NCBI GenBank assembly: GCA_900546795.1
Contig: UREG01000002.1
Span: forward strand, 1 to 64,000
Length of the DNA stretch: 64,000 nucleotides
From: an uncultured Veillonellaceae bacterium
GTDB taxonomy: Bacteria; Bacillota; Negativicutes; Veillonellales; Megasphaeraceae
Direction of reading: 5' to 3'
Positions 45,906 to 55,762 of this stretch are shown piece after piece. Under the pieces are notes generated by a model. It made no database searches, had not been told where the DNA came from, and saw only the letters and a program-made list of their open reading frames with translations. How positions within the stretch are numbered: position 1 is the first letter of the stretch; each line of letters starts with the position of its first letter. Position numbers and translations under genes: made by a program.

Positions 45906-46631
45906 TTACGCCTCCTTTTCTACAATGGTACCGATATCTTCTCCCAAAGCAGCTTTTAAAATGTTGCCGCGGATATCAATGCTGAACACAAGAATCGGAA
46001 TATCATTGTCTTTACATAACGTCGTTGCCGTTGCATCCATAACTCCAAGCTCCCGCTTGATCACTTCTAAGTAAGACAGCTTTTTGAATTTTTTGGCATC
46101 TGGATTCGTTCTAGGATCGGAATCATACACCCCGTCAGCAAATTTTTTCGCCATGAGAATCACATCTGCTTCAATTTCTGCCGCCCGAAGAGCTGCCGTC
46201 GTATCCGTAGAAAAATACGGATTGCCCGTACCTGCTGCAAAAATAACGATGCGCCCTTTTTCCATATGCCGAATCGCTCTGCGGCGAATATATGGCTCAG
46301 CAACTTGCTGCATCGTGATTGCGGACATAACACGAGTGGCAATGCCTTTCTTTTCTAATGCGTCCTGAAGCGCCAATGAATTCATCACCGTCGCAAGCAT
46401 TCCCATATAATCAGCGGAAGCCCGGTCCATTCCTTGGGCGCTGCCTTTTAATCCGCGCCAAATATTTCCTCCGCCAACTACAATGGCGATTTCAATGCCT
46501 TGTTTGCTGGCTTCGCAAATCTCTTCTGCAATGCCTTCAACAACCGCCGGATTAATGCCATAACCTTGCTCGCCAGCCAACGCTTCTCCGCTCAATTTTA
46601 ATACTACTCGTTTAAAAGAACGACTTTCCAT
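45906..46631 (-). CDS. pyrH: UMP kinase
   Basis: Hexameric amino-acid-kinase-fold enzyme that phosphorylates [49 protein letters not shown] and [17 protein letters not shown] are all conserved. Length 241. It follows tsf after a hairpin and precedes frr. Confidence 0.97.
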   Translation of the reverse strand: MESRSFKRVVLKLSGEALAGEQGYGINPAVVEGIAEEICEASKQGIEIAIVVGGGNIWRGLKGSAQGMDRASADYMGMLATVMNSLALQDALEKKGIATRVMSAITMQQVAEPYIRRRAIRHMEKGRIVIFAAGTGNPYFSTDTTAALRAAEIEADVILMAKKFADGVYDSDPRTNPDAKKFKKLSYLEVIKRELGVMDATATTLCKDNDIPILVFSIDIRGNILKAALGEDIGTIVEKEA

Positions 46632-46655
46632 GTTTTTGCCTCCATTTACTTAATA

Positions 46656-46685
46656 AATAAGAGAACACAAAGTGTTCTCTTATTT
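46656..46685 (-). terminator. Hairpin at the tsf stop codon (attenuator-like)
   Basis: Near-perfect pairing of AAGAGAACAC (46659-46668) with GTGTTCTCTT (46672-46681), extended by A/T pairs, around a 3-base loop and overlapping the tsf stop. There is no long T run, so it may only reduce read-through into pyrH or protect the upstream mRNA. Confidence 0.5.
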
Positions 46686-47327
46686 ACCTACTGCAGCCAT
46701 AACTTCGGACACGAAGTCATCTTCTCTTTTTTCGATACCTTCGCCCAATTGATAACGAACATAACGGCGTACGTTAATGTTTTCACCAATTTTAGCAATG
46801 TTTTCCGTAATGATCTGGCTAACGGATTTATCGCCGTCTTTTATGAATGCCTGATCGAGCAAGCAGTGTTCTTTATAGTATTTTTCAATACGGCCATCGA
46901 TCATTTTTTCAACGATTTTTTCCGGTTTTCCTTCATTCAAAGCCTGCTGCCGCAATACTTCTCTTTCATGGTCAAGAACGCTCTGCGGAACTTCTTCCCG
47001 TTTTAAATATGCCGGATTTGTTGCAGCGATCTGCATAGCAATGTCGTGGCAGAGAGCTTTGAAGTCGTCTGTTTTAGCAACGAAATCTGTTTCACAGTTT
47101 ACTTCAACCAATACGCCAATACGGCCATCGCCATGGATATAGGATACAACAGCGCCTTCTGCTGCTACACGGCCAGCTTTTTTAGCAGCTGCAGCCAATC
47201 CTTTTTCACGAAGCAAGTCAACGGCTTTATCCATATCGCCATTTGTTTCCGTCAATACTTTTTTGCAGTCCATCATACCTGCACCAGTGCGTTCGCGCAA
47301 TTCTTTTACCATGCTTGCTGTTACCAT
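46680..47327 (-). CDS. tsf: Elongation factor Ts
   Basis: Guanine nucleotide exchange factor for EF-Tu. 215 residues: [18 protein letters not shown] and the core [11 protein letters not shown] are diagnostic. The size is that of short EF-Ts forms, with a reduced C-terminal core subdomain compared with the E. coli protein of about 280 residues. Paired with rpsB as usual. Hairpins lie on both sides. Confidence 0.96.
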   Translation of the reverse strand: MVTASMVKELRERTGAGMMDCKKVLTETNGDMDKAVDLLREKGLAAAAKKAGRVAAEGAVVSYIHGDGRIGVLVEVNCETDFVAKTDDFKALCHDIAMQIAATNPAYLKREEVPQSVLDHEREVLRQQALNEGKPEKIVEKMIDGRIEKYYKEHCLLDQAFIKDGDKSVSQIITENIAKIGENINVRRYVRYQLGEGIEKREDDFVSEVMAAVGK

Positions 47328-47364
47328 TATCAGTCAGCCTCCTATAAATTCAGTCTTTTATTAA

Positions 47365-47395
47365 ATTACGGTAAGGAAAAGCTCCTTACCGTAAT
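47365..47395 (-). terminator. Hairpin between rpsB and tsf (attenuator-like)
   Basis: A perfect 12-bp stem (47365-47376 with 47384-47395) with a 7-base loop. On the minus strand it is followed by AT-rich sequence but no run of more than three Ts. It may set the rpsB:tsf ratio. Confidence 0.55.
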
Positions 47396-47419
47396 GATAT
47401 ACTTCCGTCTGAGAGATTC

Positions 47420-48154
47420 TTATGCTTCTGCCGTTTCTTCTGCAGCTTCAGTTTCAGCAACTTCCACCTGTTCGCCCTGACGGCCTTCCAAGACAGCATC
47501 AGCAATTTTACCCGTCAACAATTTTACTGCACGGATAGCGTCGTCATTCGCCGGGATCGGGAAATCGATTTCATCCGGATCGCAGTTCGTGTCTACGGTA
47601 GCTACGATAGGAATACCCAGTTTTTTAGCTTCGGATACTGCAATATTTTCTTTTTTCGGGTCAACGATGAACAATGCGCCCGGCAAAGATTTCATTTCTT
47701 TAATACCACCAAGATATTTCTGCAGTTTTTCCATTTCATGGCGCAAGCCAATTACTTCTTTTTTCGGAAGAACTTCAAAAATGCCTTCTTCTTCCATTTT
47801 TTCCAATTCTTTCAAACGATTAACGCGTTTTTCAATCGTCTGATAGTTCGTAAGCATGCCGCCCAGCCATCTTTCATTTACGAAGAACATGTTGCAGCGT
47901 TCTGCTTCTTCTTTAATGGATTCCTGAGCCTGTTTTTTCGTACCTACGAAAAGAATCGTTTCACCCTGTGCCGCGATATCGCGAACAAAGTTGTACGCTT
48001 CATCTACTTTTTTTACTGTTTTCTGAAGGTCGATGATATAAATACCATTCCGTTCTGTGAAGATGAATTTTGCCATTTTAGGATTCCATCTTCTCGTCTG
48101 ATGACCAAAGTGTACACCAGCTTCTAACAATTGTTTCATTGATACTACTGCCAT
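47420..48154 (-). CDS. rpsB: 30S ribosomal protein S2
   Basis: 244-residue S2 protein: [41 protein letters not shown] and [23 protein letters not shown] are hallmark blocks. An acidic Ala/Glu-rich tail ends the protein. First gene of the operon that runs to proS, with a consensus-like promoter and a leader of about 100 bases. Confidence 0.98.
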   Translation of the reverse strand: MAVVSMKQLLEAGVHFGHQTRRWNPKMAKFIFTERNGIYIIDLQKTVKKVDEAYNFVRDIAAQGETILFVGTKKQAQESIKEEAERCNMFFVNERWLGGMLTNYQTIEKRVNRLKELEKMEEEGIFEVLPKKEVIGLRHEMEKLQKYLGGIKEMKSLPGALFIVDPKKENIAVSEAKKLGIPIVATVDTNCDPDEIDFPIPANDDAIRAVKLLTGKIADAVLEGRQGEQVEVAETEAAEETAEA

Positions 48155-48261
48155 TGTGGCACCTCCTGTTTTTCCTCCGCAGTCTCATCACCTGCAAAAA
48201 TCGCATTTGCGACAACAGTTGCAGTTTCAATCTGCGTGTGTATTTTAAACATACCTTACGA

Positions 48262-48290
48262 ATTATAGCATATTTATTTTCCTTCGACAA
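48262..48290 (-). promoter_or_regulatory. Promoter of the rpsB operon
   Basis: On the minus strand TTGTCG (48285-48290) and TATAAT (48262-48267) have a 17-base spacer. The leader of about 100 bases before rpsB has hairpin potential (GTCGCAAATGCGAT) and could host S2 autoregulation; no known leader family is recognised. Confidence 0.75.
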
Positions 48291-48313
48291 GATTTTTTAT
48301 GTTTTTCTCTTAC

Positions 48314-51300
48314 CTACATAGCAAATAAATCCATCTGCAAATCTTCAGGCATCCCTTCCAAACATCCTTGCTGCTCTAACAGATCCATAACAGCCTGAGA
48401 CACCTTGCCCCGGCTCTTCAAATCCGCTTTGGATACAAAGTCGCTGTACTCTCTGGCTTTGACGATTATTTCCGCAGCACTGCCTCCCAGCCCTTCTACC
48501 GCACATAAAGGCGGCAGTATTTTATTGTTGCGGATCGTAAACTTATAGGCATGCGATCGATGAACATCTACATTTAAGAAAGAAAATCCGCGCAGGCTCA
48601 TCTCATAAGCCAGTTCCAAAGAAGTATACAGCCCTTTTTCCTTATCGCTGGCTTCCAACCCTTTAGCCTCAATCACTTTCATAGCATTTCGAATCGATTC
48701 AAGCCCTTTCGTCATAATTTGGCTGTCAAATTCTTTAGCCCGTATCGTAAAGTAGGTCGCATAATAAGCCAATGGATAATTGATTTTAAACCAGGCTATA
48801 CGAAACGCCATCATAACATACGCCACGGCATGCGCCCGCGGAAACAAGTAAGAAATTTTACGGCAGGAATCCAAAAACCAGTCCGGTACATTCTTCTCTT
48901 TCATCGCTTTAATTTCTTTCTCCAAGGGGATATCGCTTTTCTTCTGACACAACCGATTGCCTTTACGGACGTTTTCCATTACTTTAAACGAAATAATGGG
49001 CTCTACTCCTTTTTGCATCAAATAGTTCATGATATCGTCACGAGTCGATATCGCTTCATTGAGTTTTACTACTCCGTTCTTTATCAGATCCTGGGCATTA
49101 TCCAGCCACACATTCGTTCCATGTGAAAATCCACTGATACGAACCAATTCACTAAACGTCTTTGGCTTCGTATCTTCCAGCATCTGCCGAACAAACCGCG
49201 TTCCAAATTCCGGCACTCCAAAACTGCCGACAGGACTTCCCAGTTCTTCTTCCGTAATCCCCAGAGCGCTCGTTGTAGAAAATAGACTCATCGTTGCCTG
49301 ATCGTCAAAAGGAATCGTTCGGGCGTTTACGCCTGTCAAATCCTCCAGCATACGAATAATCGTCGGATCATCATGCCCGAGTATATCCAGTTTTACCAGC
49401 CGGCCTTCAAACGAATGATAATCGAAATGCGTTGTAATCGTTCCCGATTCTTTTTTATTTGCCGGATACTGTACGGGAGTAAAGTGATGAATATCCATGC
49501 CTCGGGGCACAACCATAACGCCGCCCGGATGCTGCCCTGTCGTATTCTTTACTTTTGTGAAGCCATGGATAAGACTGGACGCATACGCGGTATTGCAGAC
49601 AAGCCCTTTTTTCTCCGTATATTTTTTTACATACCCAAACGCTGTTTTATCTTGTATCGTACCAATCGTTCCGGCACGGAATACATTATCTCGTCCAAAA
49701 AGTTCTTCCGTATATTTATGGGCCGTAGGCTGATATTCACCCGAGAAGTTCAAATCAATATCCGGCACTTTATCTCCATCAAACCCTAAGAAAATTGCAA
49801 ACGGAATATCATGCCCGTCTTTTTTCATCGCAGTGCCGCATTCCGGACAATCCTTATCCGGCAAATCAAACCCGCCGCCAACGCTGCCGTCTTCAATAAA
49901 CTGGCTGTACCGGCAATTCGGGCATCGGTAATGCGGCGGCAAAGGATTTACTTCTGTAATATCCGCCATCGTCGCCACAAATGACGAACCGACAGAACCT
50001 CGGGAACCTACCAAATAATTATCGTCCAATGATTTTTTTACTAATTGGTGCGCGATAAAATACAGCACGCCAAAGCCATGTCCAATAATCGAACCCAATT
50101 CATATTCAAGACGTTCCTTAACAATTTTAGGAAGGGGATTTCCATACCAGTCATGTGCTTTTGCATAACACATATTACGAAGCGAGTCTTCAGCACCGTC
50201 AATTTTAGGCGAATACAGCGTTTCTTTAGGTACCGGCTCCAGATGTTCCACTTCTTCATTGATTCGATTTGGATTCGTAATGACAACTTCCCTTGCTTTT
50301 TCTTCCCCCAGATACAAAAATTCCTGGAGCATCTCTTCCGTAGTCCGCAAGAATATCGGCGGCTGTTTATCTGCATCCGAGAAGAAACGGCTAATCAGGA
50401 TTTCCCGATATATCTGATCGTCCGGGTTAAGGAAATGGGCATCGCAAGTCGCCACTACTTTTTTGCCTAATACTTCTCCCAAGCGGCAAATCGCCATATT
50501 CAGAGCCTTTAATCCATCTTCTCCATATACTTCCCCGCTGCGAACCAAAAAGTCATTATTGCAAATTGGCTGGATTTCTAAATAATCATAGAAATCTGCC
50601 GTCTCTTTGATTTCTTCAAATTCCGGACAAGAGAAAATCGCGTTTACCGCATCTTCCGGAGTTGCATAGGATTTTCGCAGTTCTCCGCAGTGGATGATCG
50701 ACTTCACCAGTTCGCCAGCCGCACAAGCGGACCCAATGATCAACCCCTCCCGATATTCCTGTATCAAATCCCGCGGAATTCGAGCCCGGTTCTTATGGAT
50801 AAATTTCAAGTGAGAAATACTTACCAGCCGATATAAGTTTCGCAGACCAGCGGTGTTTTTCGCCAATAGAATGATATGATGAGATCGTTTAATATCTTCA
50901 TCAAAAATATATCCTTCCATGCCGTAAATGATCTTTACACCATTTCGCGCAGCTTCCACCTGAGCTTCCGGAAAGGCTTGCACCACACCATGATCGGTAA
51001 TAGCGACTGCCGGATGTCCCCATTTTTTTATGGTTTTTATCAGCTGTTTTACATCTACAAGACCATCGAGCAGACTCATCTTCGTATGCAGATGAAGCTC
51101 AACTCGTTTCTCATCACTCCGATCTTCCCGCATTTCATCTTCTTCGCCATACTGTAAATCGGAAAGCATCATAATATAATCATTCGCATAGTTATCAAAG
51201 CGAATATCACCGCGGGCAATAACCGGCGTACCGTTTTGAAGTTTGCTTAATACTTTGGCATCTTCTTCCGTATCAAAGAATTTCTTCAAGGTAATCCCAT

Positions 51301-51958
51301 TCGTTTTATCTGCTACCTGCATCGTCAGCAGTACCCGGGAAGTACGCAGCACACGCACGTCCATTCCAACCACTTTGCCGCTGATAACTACATTGCGGTC
51401 CTCTTCCCGTATTTCTGCCAGAGGCCGCGGCTCCCCTTTGATTTTTCTGCCGATAATAGCGCCATCTTTGCTTCCGCCAGAAGAGCCTGAACTCTTTTTA
51501 CTGCCGCCTGACGTTCCTTCCGCCGCAGCCTTGCAGGCTTTCAGATACGCTTCGTCTTTTAAAATATCCGGAACTACGTCTGCATAGTTAGTATCACTGC
51601 TTACATAATAATCTTCGTCATCCGGCGGCATCACATCGTCTGGAAGCAGCTCACTTGCTGCAATATCGTCAATAGCATCGCTGGGCATCCTCAATCCGCC
51701 GCAGAAATCTTCATATAAAAAATCTGTTTTATCCTGCTTTAAATGCACTGTGATTTCAGGTTCAGCCAGAGGAATTGTTTCAAACAAAAAGTTTTTGATC
51801 TGTTCTTCTGGCCCCGTCACTTCCCCTAAAATCGTTCCATATATTTCCCATTTCTTTTGGTTTGGAAACAGCCACACTTGTTCTATTTTGATCCGGCCTT
51901 TATCCCCTTTTTCGGGCAGAATATATTCTTTTTCCAATACCAGTTTATATCGCTTCAT
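48314..51958 (-). CDS. polC: DNA polymerase III alpha subunit, PolC type, lacking the exonuclease domain
   Basis: Replicative polymerase of 1214 residues; typical PolC has about 1430. Order seen: divergent N-terminal domain, a low-complexity Ser/Gly/Lys linker (about 150-165), OB fold (VVISGKVVGMDVR), PHP domain starting ELHLHT at 287, polymerase core with the zinc ligands CPNC...CPEC and catalytic aspartates in GDKVPDIDLNFSG, then the helix-hairpin C terminus. In Bacillus-type PolC a DEDD exonuclease of about 190 residues interrupts the PHP domain; here GMEGYIFDEDIK (to 357) joins directly to RSHHIILLAKN (from 358), with no exonuclease motif. Frames are clean, so this is a real architecture. 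The PolC-specific zinc insert and tail exclude DnaE. It overlaps holA by four bases. Confidence 0.96.
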   Translation of the reverse strand: MKRYKLVLEKEYILPEKGDKGRIKIEQVWLFPNQKKWEIYGTILGEVTGPEEQIKNFLFETIPLAEPEITVHLKQDKTDFLYEDFCGGLRMPSDAIDDIAASELLPDDVMPPDDEDYYVSSDTNYADVVPDILKDEAYLKACKAAAEGTSGGSKKSSGSSGGSKDGAIIGRKIKGEPRPLAEIREEDRNVVISGKVVGMDVRVLRTSRVLLTMQVADKTNGITLKKFFDTEEDAKVLSKLQNGTPVIARGDIRFDNYANDYIMMLSDLQYGEEDEMREDRSDEKRVELHLHTKMSLLDGLVDVKQLIKTIKKWGHPAVAITDHGVVQAFPEAQVEAARNGVKIIYGMEGYIFDEDIKRSHHIILLAKNTAGLRNLYRLVSISHLKFIHKNRARIPRDLIQEYREGLIIGSACAAGELVKSIIHCGELRKSYATPEDAVNAIFSCPEFEEIKETADFYDYLEIQPICNNDFLVRSGEVYGEDGLKALNMAICRLGEVLGKKVVATCDAHFLNPDDQIYREILISRFFSDADKQPPIFLRTTEEMLQEFLYLGEEKAREVVITNPNRINEEVEHLEPVPKETLYSPKIDGAEDSLRNMCYAKAHDWYGNPLPKIVKERLEYELGSIIGHGFGVLYFIAHQLVKKSLDDNYLVGSRGSVGSSFVATMADITEVNPLPPHYRCPNCRYSQFIEDGSVGGGFDLPDKDCPECGTAMKKDGHDIPFAIFLGFDGDKVPDIDLNFSGEYQPTAHKYTEELFGRDNVFRAGTIGTIQDKTAFGYVKKYTEKKGLVCNTAYASSLIHGFTKVKNTTGQHPGGVMVVPRGMDIHHFTPVQYPANKKESGTITTHFDYHSFEGRLVKLDILGHDDPTIIRMLEDLTGVNARTIPFDDQATMSLFSTTSALGITEEELGSPVGSFGVPEFGTRFVRQMLEDTKPKTFSELVRISGFSHGTNVWLDNAQDLIKNGVVKLNEAISTRDDIMNYLMQKGVEPIISFKVMENVRKGNRLCQKKSDIPLEKEIKAMKEKNVPDWFLDSCRKISYLFPRAHAVAYVMMAFRIAWFKINYPLAYYATYFTIRAKEFDSQIMTKGLESIRNAMKVIEAKGLEASDKEKGLYTSLELAYEMSLRGFSFLNVDVHRSHAYKFTIRNNKILPPLCAVEGLGGSAAEIIVKAREYSDFVSKADLKSRGKVSQAVMDLLEQQGCLEGMPEDLQMDLFAM

Positions 51959-52998
51959 CGTTTCCCCTTTTCATGCATCATATACATCAGCATCAAAATA
52001 TCATCTGCTCCGCCGCTGCCCTGCCGCTGTTTCAGCTGCAGCCGGAATAATTCTTCTAAAAATATGTCAATTTCTCTTTCGGTCCATTTGGCGGCATATC
52101 GTTTTAAGCGCATTATAAGATATCGCATATTTTTACTATTTGTCAATCCAGTCAGTCTGGACATGATATCGGCTTCGGAAATCCGCGCAGCCCGCAGCTC
52201 CAAATACCCTTTTAATACCCGCAGCTGTGAAGCCAGATAGCCAATGTTTTTGATTTGCTTGGCCGGCGTATCCCAAAAACTTTCTATATCGCGCCGCCAC
52301 TCCAAAGACGTCCGCTGCAAATACATATCTACAAAGCTAAACACGCTATTATTCCCATATCCTCGAAATAAAGAACGAACTTGCCTCATGCCAATCTTTT
52401 TTTCGGCATCGGCCATCATAAGAAACAACCGGTCCAGTTCCGTATAAATAAACGGCAGTGAAATGGATTCCCAGGAATAAAATACTTCGGCTAAATAATG
52501 CTGACTTTCCATATCCAGTTGTTTTCCATGCTGCTCAACATATTCCTGTACATAAGGCATGACATTCTTAGAAGTAACTGCAGCAAAGTTTTCTGCCGAA
52601 ATTTTTCCTTTAAGCTGTTTATAAAAAGGCGTTCCCACCTGCAGTGTCCCTTCTATATAAAAAAGAATATACATGTCAGGCTTCATATGGAGCAGCATTT
52701 CTGCCAAACGTTCCTGCTCTGCGCTTAATTTCTTAGGTTTTACAGCGGCCTTTTCTTCGCCGCCGGCGGAATTTTTCCGCACGGGAAAAAAGAGCGGATT
52801 TGTAACGATATATAAATTGCACGAATGAAATAAGGACAGGCTTTCCAACATATGAATGCATTCCTTTTCCCCGCAATTACTCCATTCTTCCTGCGCACAA
52901 TCGCCGCCAGCCTGCTCCAGTACGCGTCGTATATATTCTTTTTTCGCCTTTTCCATCAACGCCGGTTCTGTACCGGATATGATTTTAACCTGTTCCAT
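51955..52998 (-). CDS. holA: DNA polymerase III delta subunit
   Basis: Clamp-loader wrench subunit, 347 residues. Sequence conservation in this family is low; recognisable parts are the N-terminal MEQVKIISGTEPALMEKAKKEY, the central VTSKNVMPYVQEYVEQHGKQLD and the C-terminal helical collar region. ATG 52998 follows AGGAGGAG; a longer frame reaches 53040 but overlaps comEC. It sits in the common comEC-holA order and is coupled to polC by an ATGA overlap, so a clamp loader gene and the polymerase are co-expressed. Confidence 0.85.
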   Translation of the reverse strand: MEQVKIISGTEPALMEKAKKEYIRRVLEQAGGDCAQEEWSNCGEKECIHMLESLSLFHSCNLYIVTNPLFFPVRKNSAGGEEKAAVKPKKLSAEQERLAEMLLHMKPDMYILFYIEGTLQVGTPFYKQLKGKISAENFAAVTSKNVMPYVQEYVEQHGKQLDMESQHYLAEVFYSWESISLPFIYTELDRLFLMMADAEKKIGMRQVRSLFRGYGNNSVFSFVDMYLQRTSLEWRRDIESFWDTPAKQIKNIGYLASQLRVLKGYLELRAARISEADIMSRLTGLTNSKNMRYLIMRLKRYAAKWTEREIDIFLEELFRLQLKQRQGSGGADDILMLMYMMHEKGKR

Positions 52999-53005
52999 AC
53001 TCCTC

Positions 53006-55129
53006 CTACCTGCCATCGTACTGCCGGATATCAATCCCATTTCTGCCGGCTTTTATCGAAATTTCTCCCTGCGCAACATCATAACCGGGGACATGCCATT
53101 TCATCGCCAGCATTTCGCCATCATTTTTTCTAGTACTATTATACACAATCGCACCTAGTCCGTCAGTCCTTTTCAGTCTTGCTCCTTCATATTCCCAAAC
53201 GGCTTTCCGCTTTGCCCTGAGTTCACCGCCAATACGATACTCTCTGTTTCCATCAGTCAAAACAAACTCATTCTTTTCTGTATACGTTACTTTCATCGTT
53301 CCCGAAGCTGCCAGTATTCGCTTCAGCCTTTCCTTCACCTGTTCCAAATCTTCTCTTTGCCTGCCGGTACCAGTTAAGTACACCGTATTCAATGAAAAGA
53401 TCCCATGGTAGCGCAAAGATGGTACCAGCACCATATCTACCATATGCTGAGAAGACAACATATCAGGCAGCCGATAATACAATCCAGAACTGCCATCATT
53501 GTTTTTCCAAGCCACAGCAGTTCCCGTTCCTACGTCCAGCCGATATCCGCTCCAGCCATTATGAACATATAACGAATACAGCCATACCACCGCTCCAGCC
53601 ACAGCTACTGCTAAGGCAGCGTTTCTTGCAGCTTTCCAATACGGCCGAATCGTTCTTTTTTTAGCAAAATAAATAAACACTATACAATAGTATAGTATTT
53701 CTAATTCAATCGTAAGAGGCGGGATATCCAGCACCGCATGCGGTAAAGAGGCGAAAAAACGATTTGCTGCAACTGCAGTATTCAATATACTCTCCATACA
53801 ACTTAAAATGATCCCGGTTAATTCTGGCGGAAGTATCATAAACGGCCCGGCAGTCACAATGCCGGCAGCAATCAAACTGTCTAATAAAAATCCAGAAATC
53901 ACGTTAGCCGGCAGCGTATATATAGGCATCATCTGAAAGTTTCGCCATAACAGGGGCAGAATCAGTATATGAGAAGCCACCGTAATGGCCGCGATCTCAT
54001 TCAGTCCAAAAGGAAGTTTATAAAACTTCCAGCACAATTTTCGATAAAACAGCAATATGCCCAAGGAAGCCCCCACAGAAAGCTGAAAACTTAAATCAAA
54101 TATAGTATATGAGTTCCATACCAACATTCCCAATACCGCCAATGCCAGCGCATGGATGCCAGAATATCGTTTCCGAATAGCCACTGCAGTAAATGCGGCA
54201 AATCCCATAATTCCGGAGCGGACAACGGGAGCGGTAAAACCCGCCATTCCCATATAGCTAAAAATGATGCCCCCTGCTGTCAGCCATAAGGCTATCCCGC
54301 GAAGGCGCAAACGTTTTCCTGCATATCCCGCCAATCCCATCAAAAGAGCCATATGCGATCCAGAAACGGATAAAATATGGATTAATCCTGTATGTGCAAA
54401 GGATTCCAAAATGGCTGGATCAATCCGGTCATAATTCCCGCCAAACAATAAACTCGACAACAGATAGGATGCCTGCGGCGATACATACATTGCGTAAATT
54501 TCCTGCAGTCTCTGCCGCCAGCCGGGAAAATCAATCATCGATGCATCAGCAGTTTCTACCGCCAGTATATTTTCCGGTTTGCCATACATTCTCCCGATAA
54601 TGTTTTCTCGTTTATCTCGATGAATAAAATCATACATCCCTTGATTATGATAATATACAGGTTTGCGCAGCGTTCCAAAAAACTGTATTTTATCTCCCTG
54701 TTCTAATACGGTATTTTCTGGTTCTGCTGCAAGATTCAATTTGATGGTTCCAGAAACAGGTGCCCGCTCCTGCTCCTTAGTTCCCCACTGCTGCAGCGCA
54801 ACAAGATAAGATACGCCGCTTGCATCCGCAAATACTTTTTTATCAGATACGATTACCCCATTTCCATATCCGGAAGACCCCAGAATCTCATGACTGAGAT
54901 GATCATAGCCTTCCTGCCTCTGACCGTGGATAAGGATACCGGTACAGCAGCACAAGAAAAACAGCAGCATCAATTTCCCTATAAATTGATGCTTTCGTAT
55001 CGTCAGCCAGACGATTCCTGCCATAAAAACCAGCAGCCACAGTATATGTCCAAGCACATTCCAATTTTCCTGCACCCAGATTCCAATTGCCGTTCCGACT
55101 GCTGCCGCAGGAAGCATATAGGGTATCAT
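53006..55129 (-). CDS. comEC: DNA uptake channel ComEC/Rec2 with degenerate C-terminal domain
   Basis: Polytopic membrane protein (707 residues) of transformation. The N-terminal OB-like extracellular region (about 60-195) is followed by the competence domain (THTG-like FAHTGLIHILSVSGSHMALL through multiple membrane segments) and a C-terminal beta-lactamase-like domain. In that domain LDVGTGTAVAW replaces the usual LDVGQGDA, and where HPHxDH metal ligands are expected the sequence reads LTGTGRQREDLEQV. The domain should therefore not bind metal or cut DNA. The channel part looks intact. It overlaps comEA by four bases. Confidence 0.92.
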   Translation of the reverse strand: MIPYMLPAAAVGTAIGIWVQENWNVLGHILWLLVFMAGIVWLTIRKHQFIGKLMLLFFLCCCTGILIHGQRQEGYDHLSHEILGSSGYGNGVIVSDKKVFADASGVSYLVALQQWGTKEQERAPVSGTIKLNLAAEPENTVLEQGDKIQFFGTLRKPVYYHNQGMYDFIHRDKRENIIGRMYGKPENILAVETADASMIDFPGWRQRLQEIYAMYVSPQASYLLSSLLFGGNYDRIDPAILESFAHTGLIHILSVSGSHMALLMGLAGYAGKRLRLRGIALWLTAGGIIFSYMGMAGFTAPVVRSGIMGFAAFTAVAIRKRYSGIHALALAVLGMLVWNSYTIFDLSFQLSVGASLGILLFYRKLCWKFYKLPFGLNEIAAITVASHILILPLLWRNFQMMPIYTLPANVISGFLLDSLIAAGIVTAGPFMILPPELTGIILSCMESILNTAVAANRFFASLPHAVLDIPPLTIELEILYYCIVFIYFAKKRTIRPYWKAARNAALAVAVAGAVVWLYSLYVHNGWSGYRLDVGTGTAVAWKNNDGSSGLYYRLPDMLSSQHMVDMVLVPSLRYHGIFSLNTVYLTGTGRQREDLEQVKERLKRILAASGTMKVTYTEKNEFVLTDGNREYRIGGELRAKRKAVWEYEGARLKRTDGLGAIVYNSTRKNDGEMLAMKWHVPGYDVAQGEISIKAGRNGIDIRQYDGR

Positions 55130-55671
55130 AAGCTTAACTTCTCCTTAATCTTTTCAAATTTATTCTTCCCAATCCCTTTTACTTTCATGAGATCGTCGAT
55201 TGATTCAAATGCACCTTTTTCTTCCCGATACTCTATGATTTTTTCCGCAGTCGCTTTGCCAATACCTGGAAGTGTCTTTAATTCTTCCAAATCCGCTTGA
55301 TTCAGCGATACTTTTCCAGACTCTTCCTGCCTGCGTTCTTCACCGGCCAGCTGATACGGGATATGGATATGCTGTCCATCCACAGCAGCTTCCGCTAAAT
55401 TCACCGACTGTTCATCTGCATACGGTAAACATCCTCCAGCAGCATTCACCGCATCAAAAACCCGGCTGTTCTGCGCAAGAGCATACACTCCCGGCTTTTG
55501 TACGGCACCGGTAATATATACGATTGTTTTCACCGGCGCCGGCAGTCGTTCTGAAACAGCAATCGTTTCTCTTTCTGCAGCTTCATTTCGACTATCGTTT
55601 CCATCGTTCCATTGCAGAGCCCAGCATGCAGATGCGGCAATCAATATGCCTGCTATGAGTTTCTTATTCAT
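55126..55671 (-). CDS. comEA: Competence DNA receptor ComEA
   Basis: A 181-residue protein with an N-terminal membrane anchor (about 4-20), an SLBB domain (about 48-108, YITGAVQKPGVYAL...) and a C-terminal double helix-hairpin-helix DNA-binding domain (LNQADLEELKTLPGIGKATAEKIIEYRE; LMKVKGIGKNKFEKI). It binds incoming double-stranded DNA and passes it to ComEC. First gene of comEA-comEC-holA-polC. The second of two adjacent ATGs fits the GGAGG best. Confidence 0.93.
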   Translation of the reverse strand: MNKKLIAGILIAASACWALQWNDGNDSRNEAAERETIAVSERLPAPVKTIVYITGAVQKPGVYALAQNSRVFDAVNAAGGCLPYADEQSVNLAEAAVDGQHIHIPYQLAGEERRQEESGKVSLNQADLEELKTLPGIGKATAEKIIEYREEKGAFESIDDLMKVKGIGKNKFEKIKEKLSL

Positions 55672-55699
55672 CATTTCCTCCCTCTGATTTCACAATTTA

Positions 55700-55728
55700 T
55701 TTTCATTCCCCAGTCTTTTCTGTATAAT
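55700..55728 (+). promoter_or_regulatory. Promoter of the M29 aminopeptidase gene
   Basis: TATAAT at 55723-55728 with a weak TTTTCA -35 at 55700-55705, 17-base spacer. Confidence 0.5.
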
Positions 55729-55762
55729 ATAACTACATTACAAGATATAAAGGAGAATCTTC

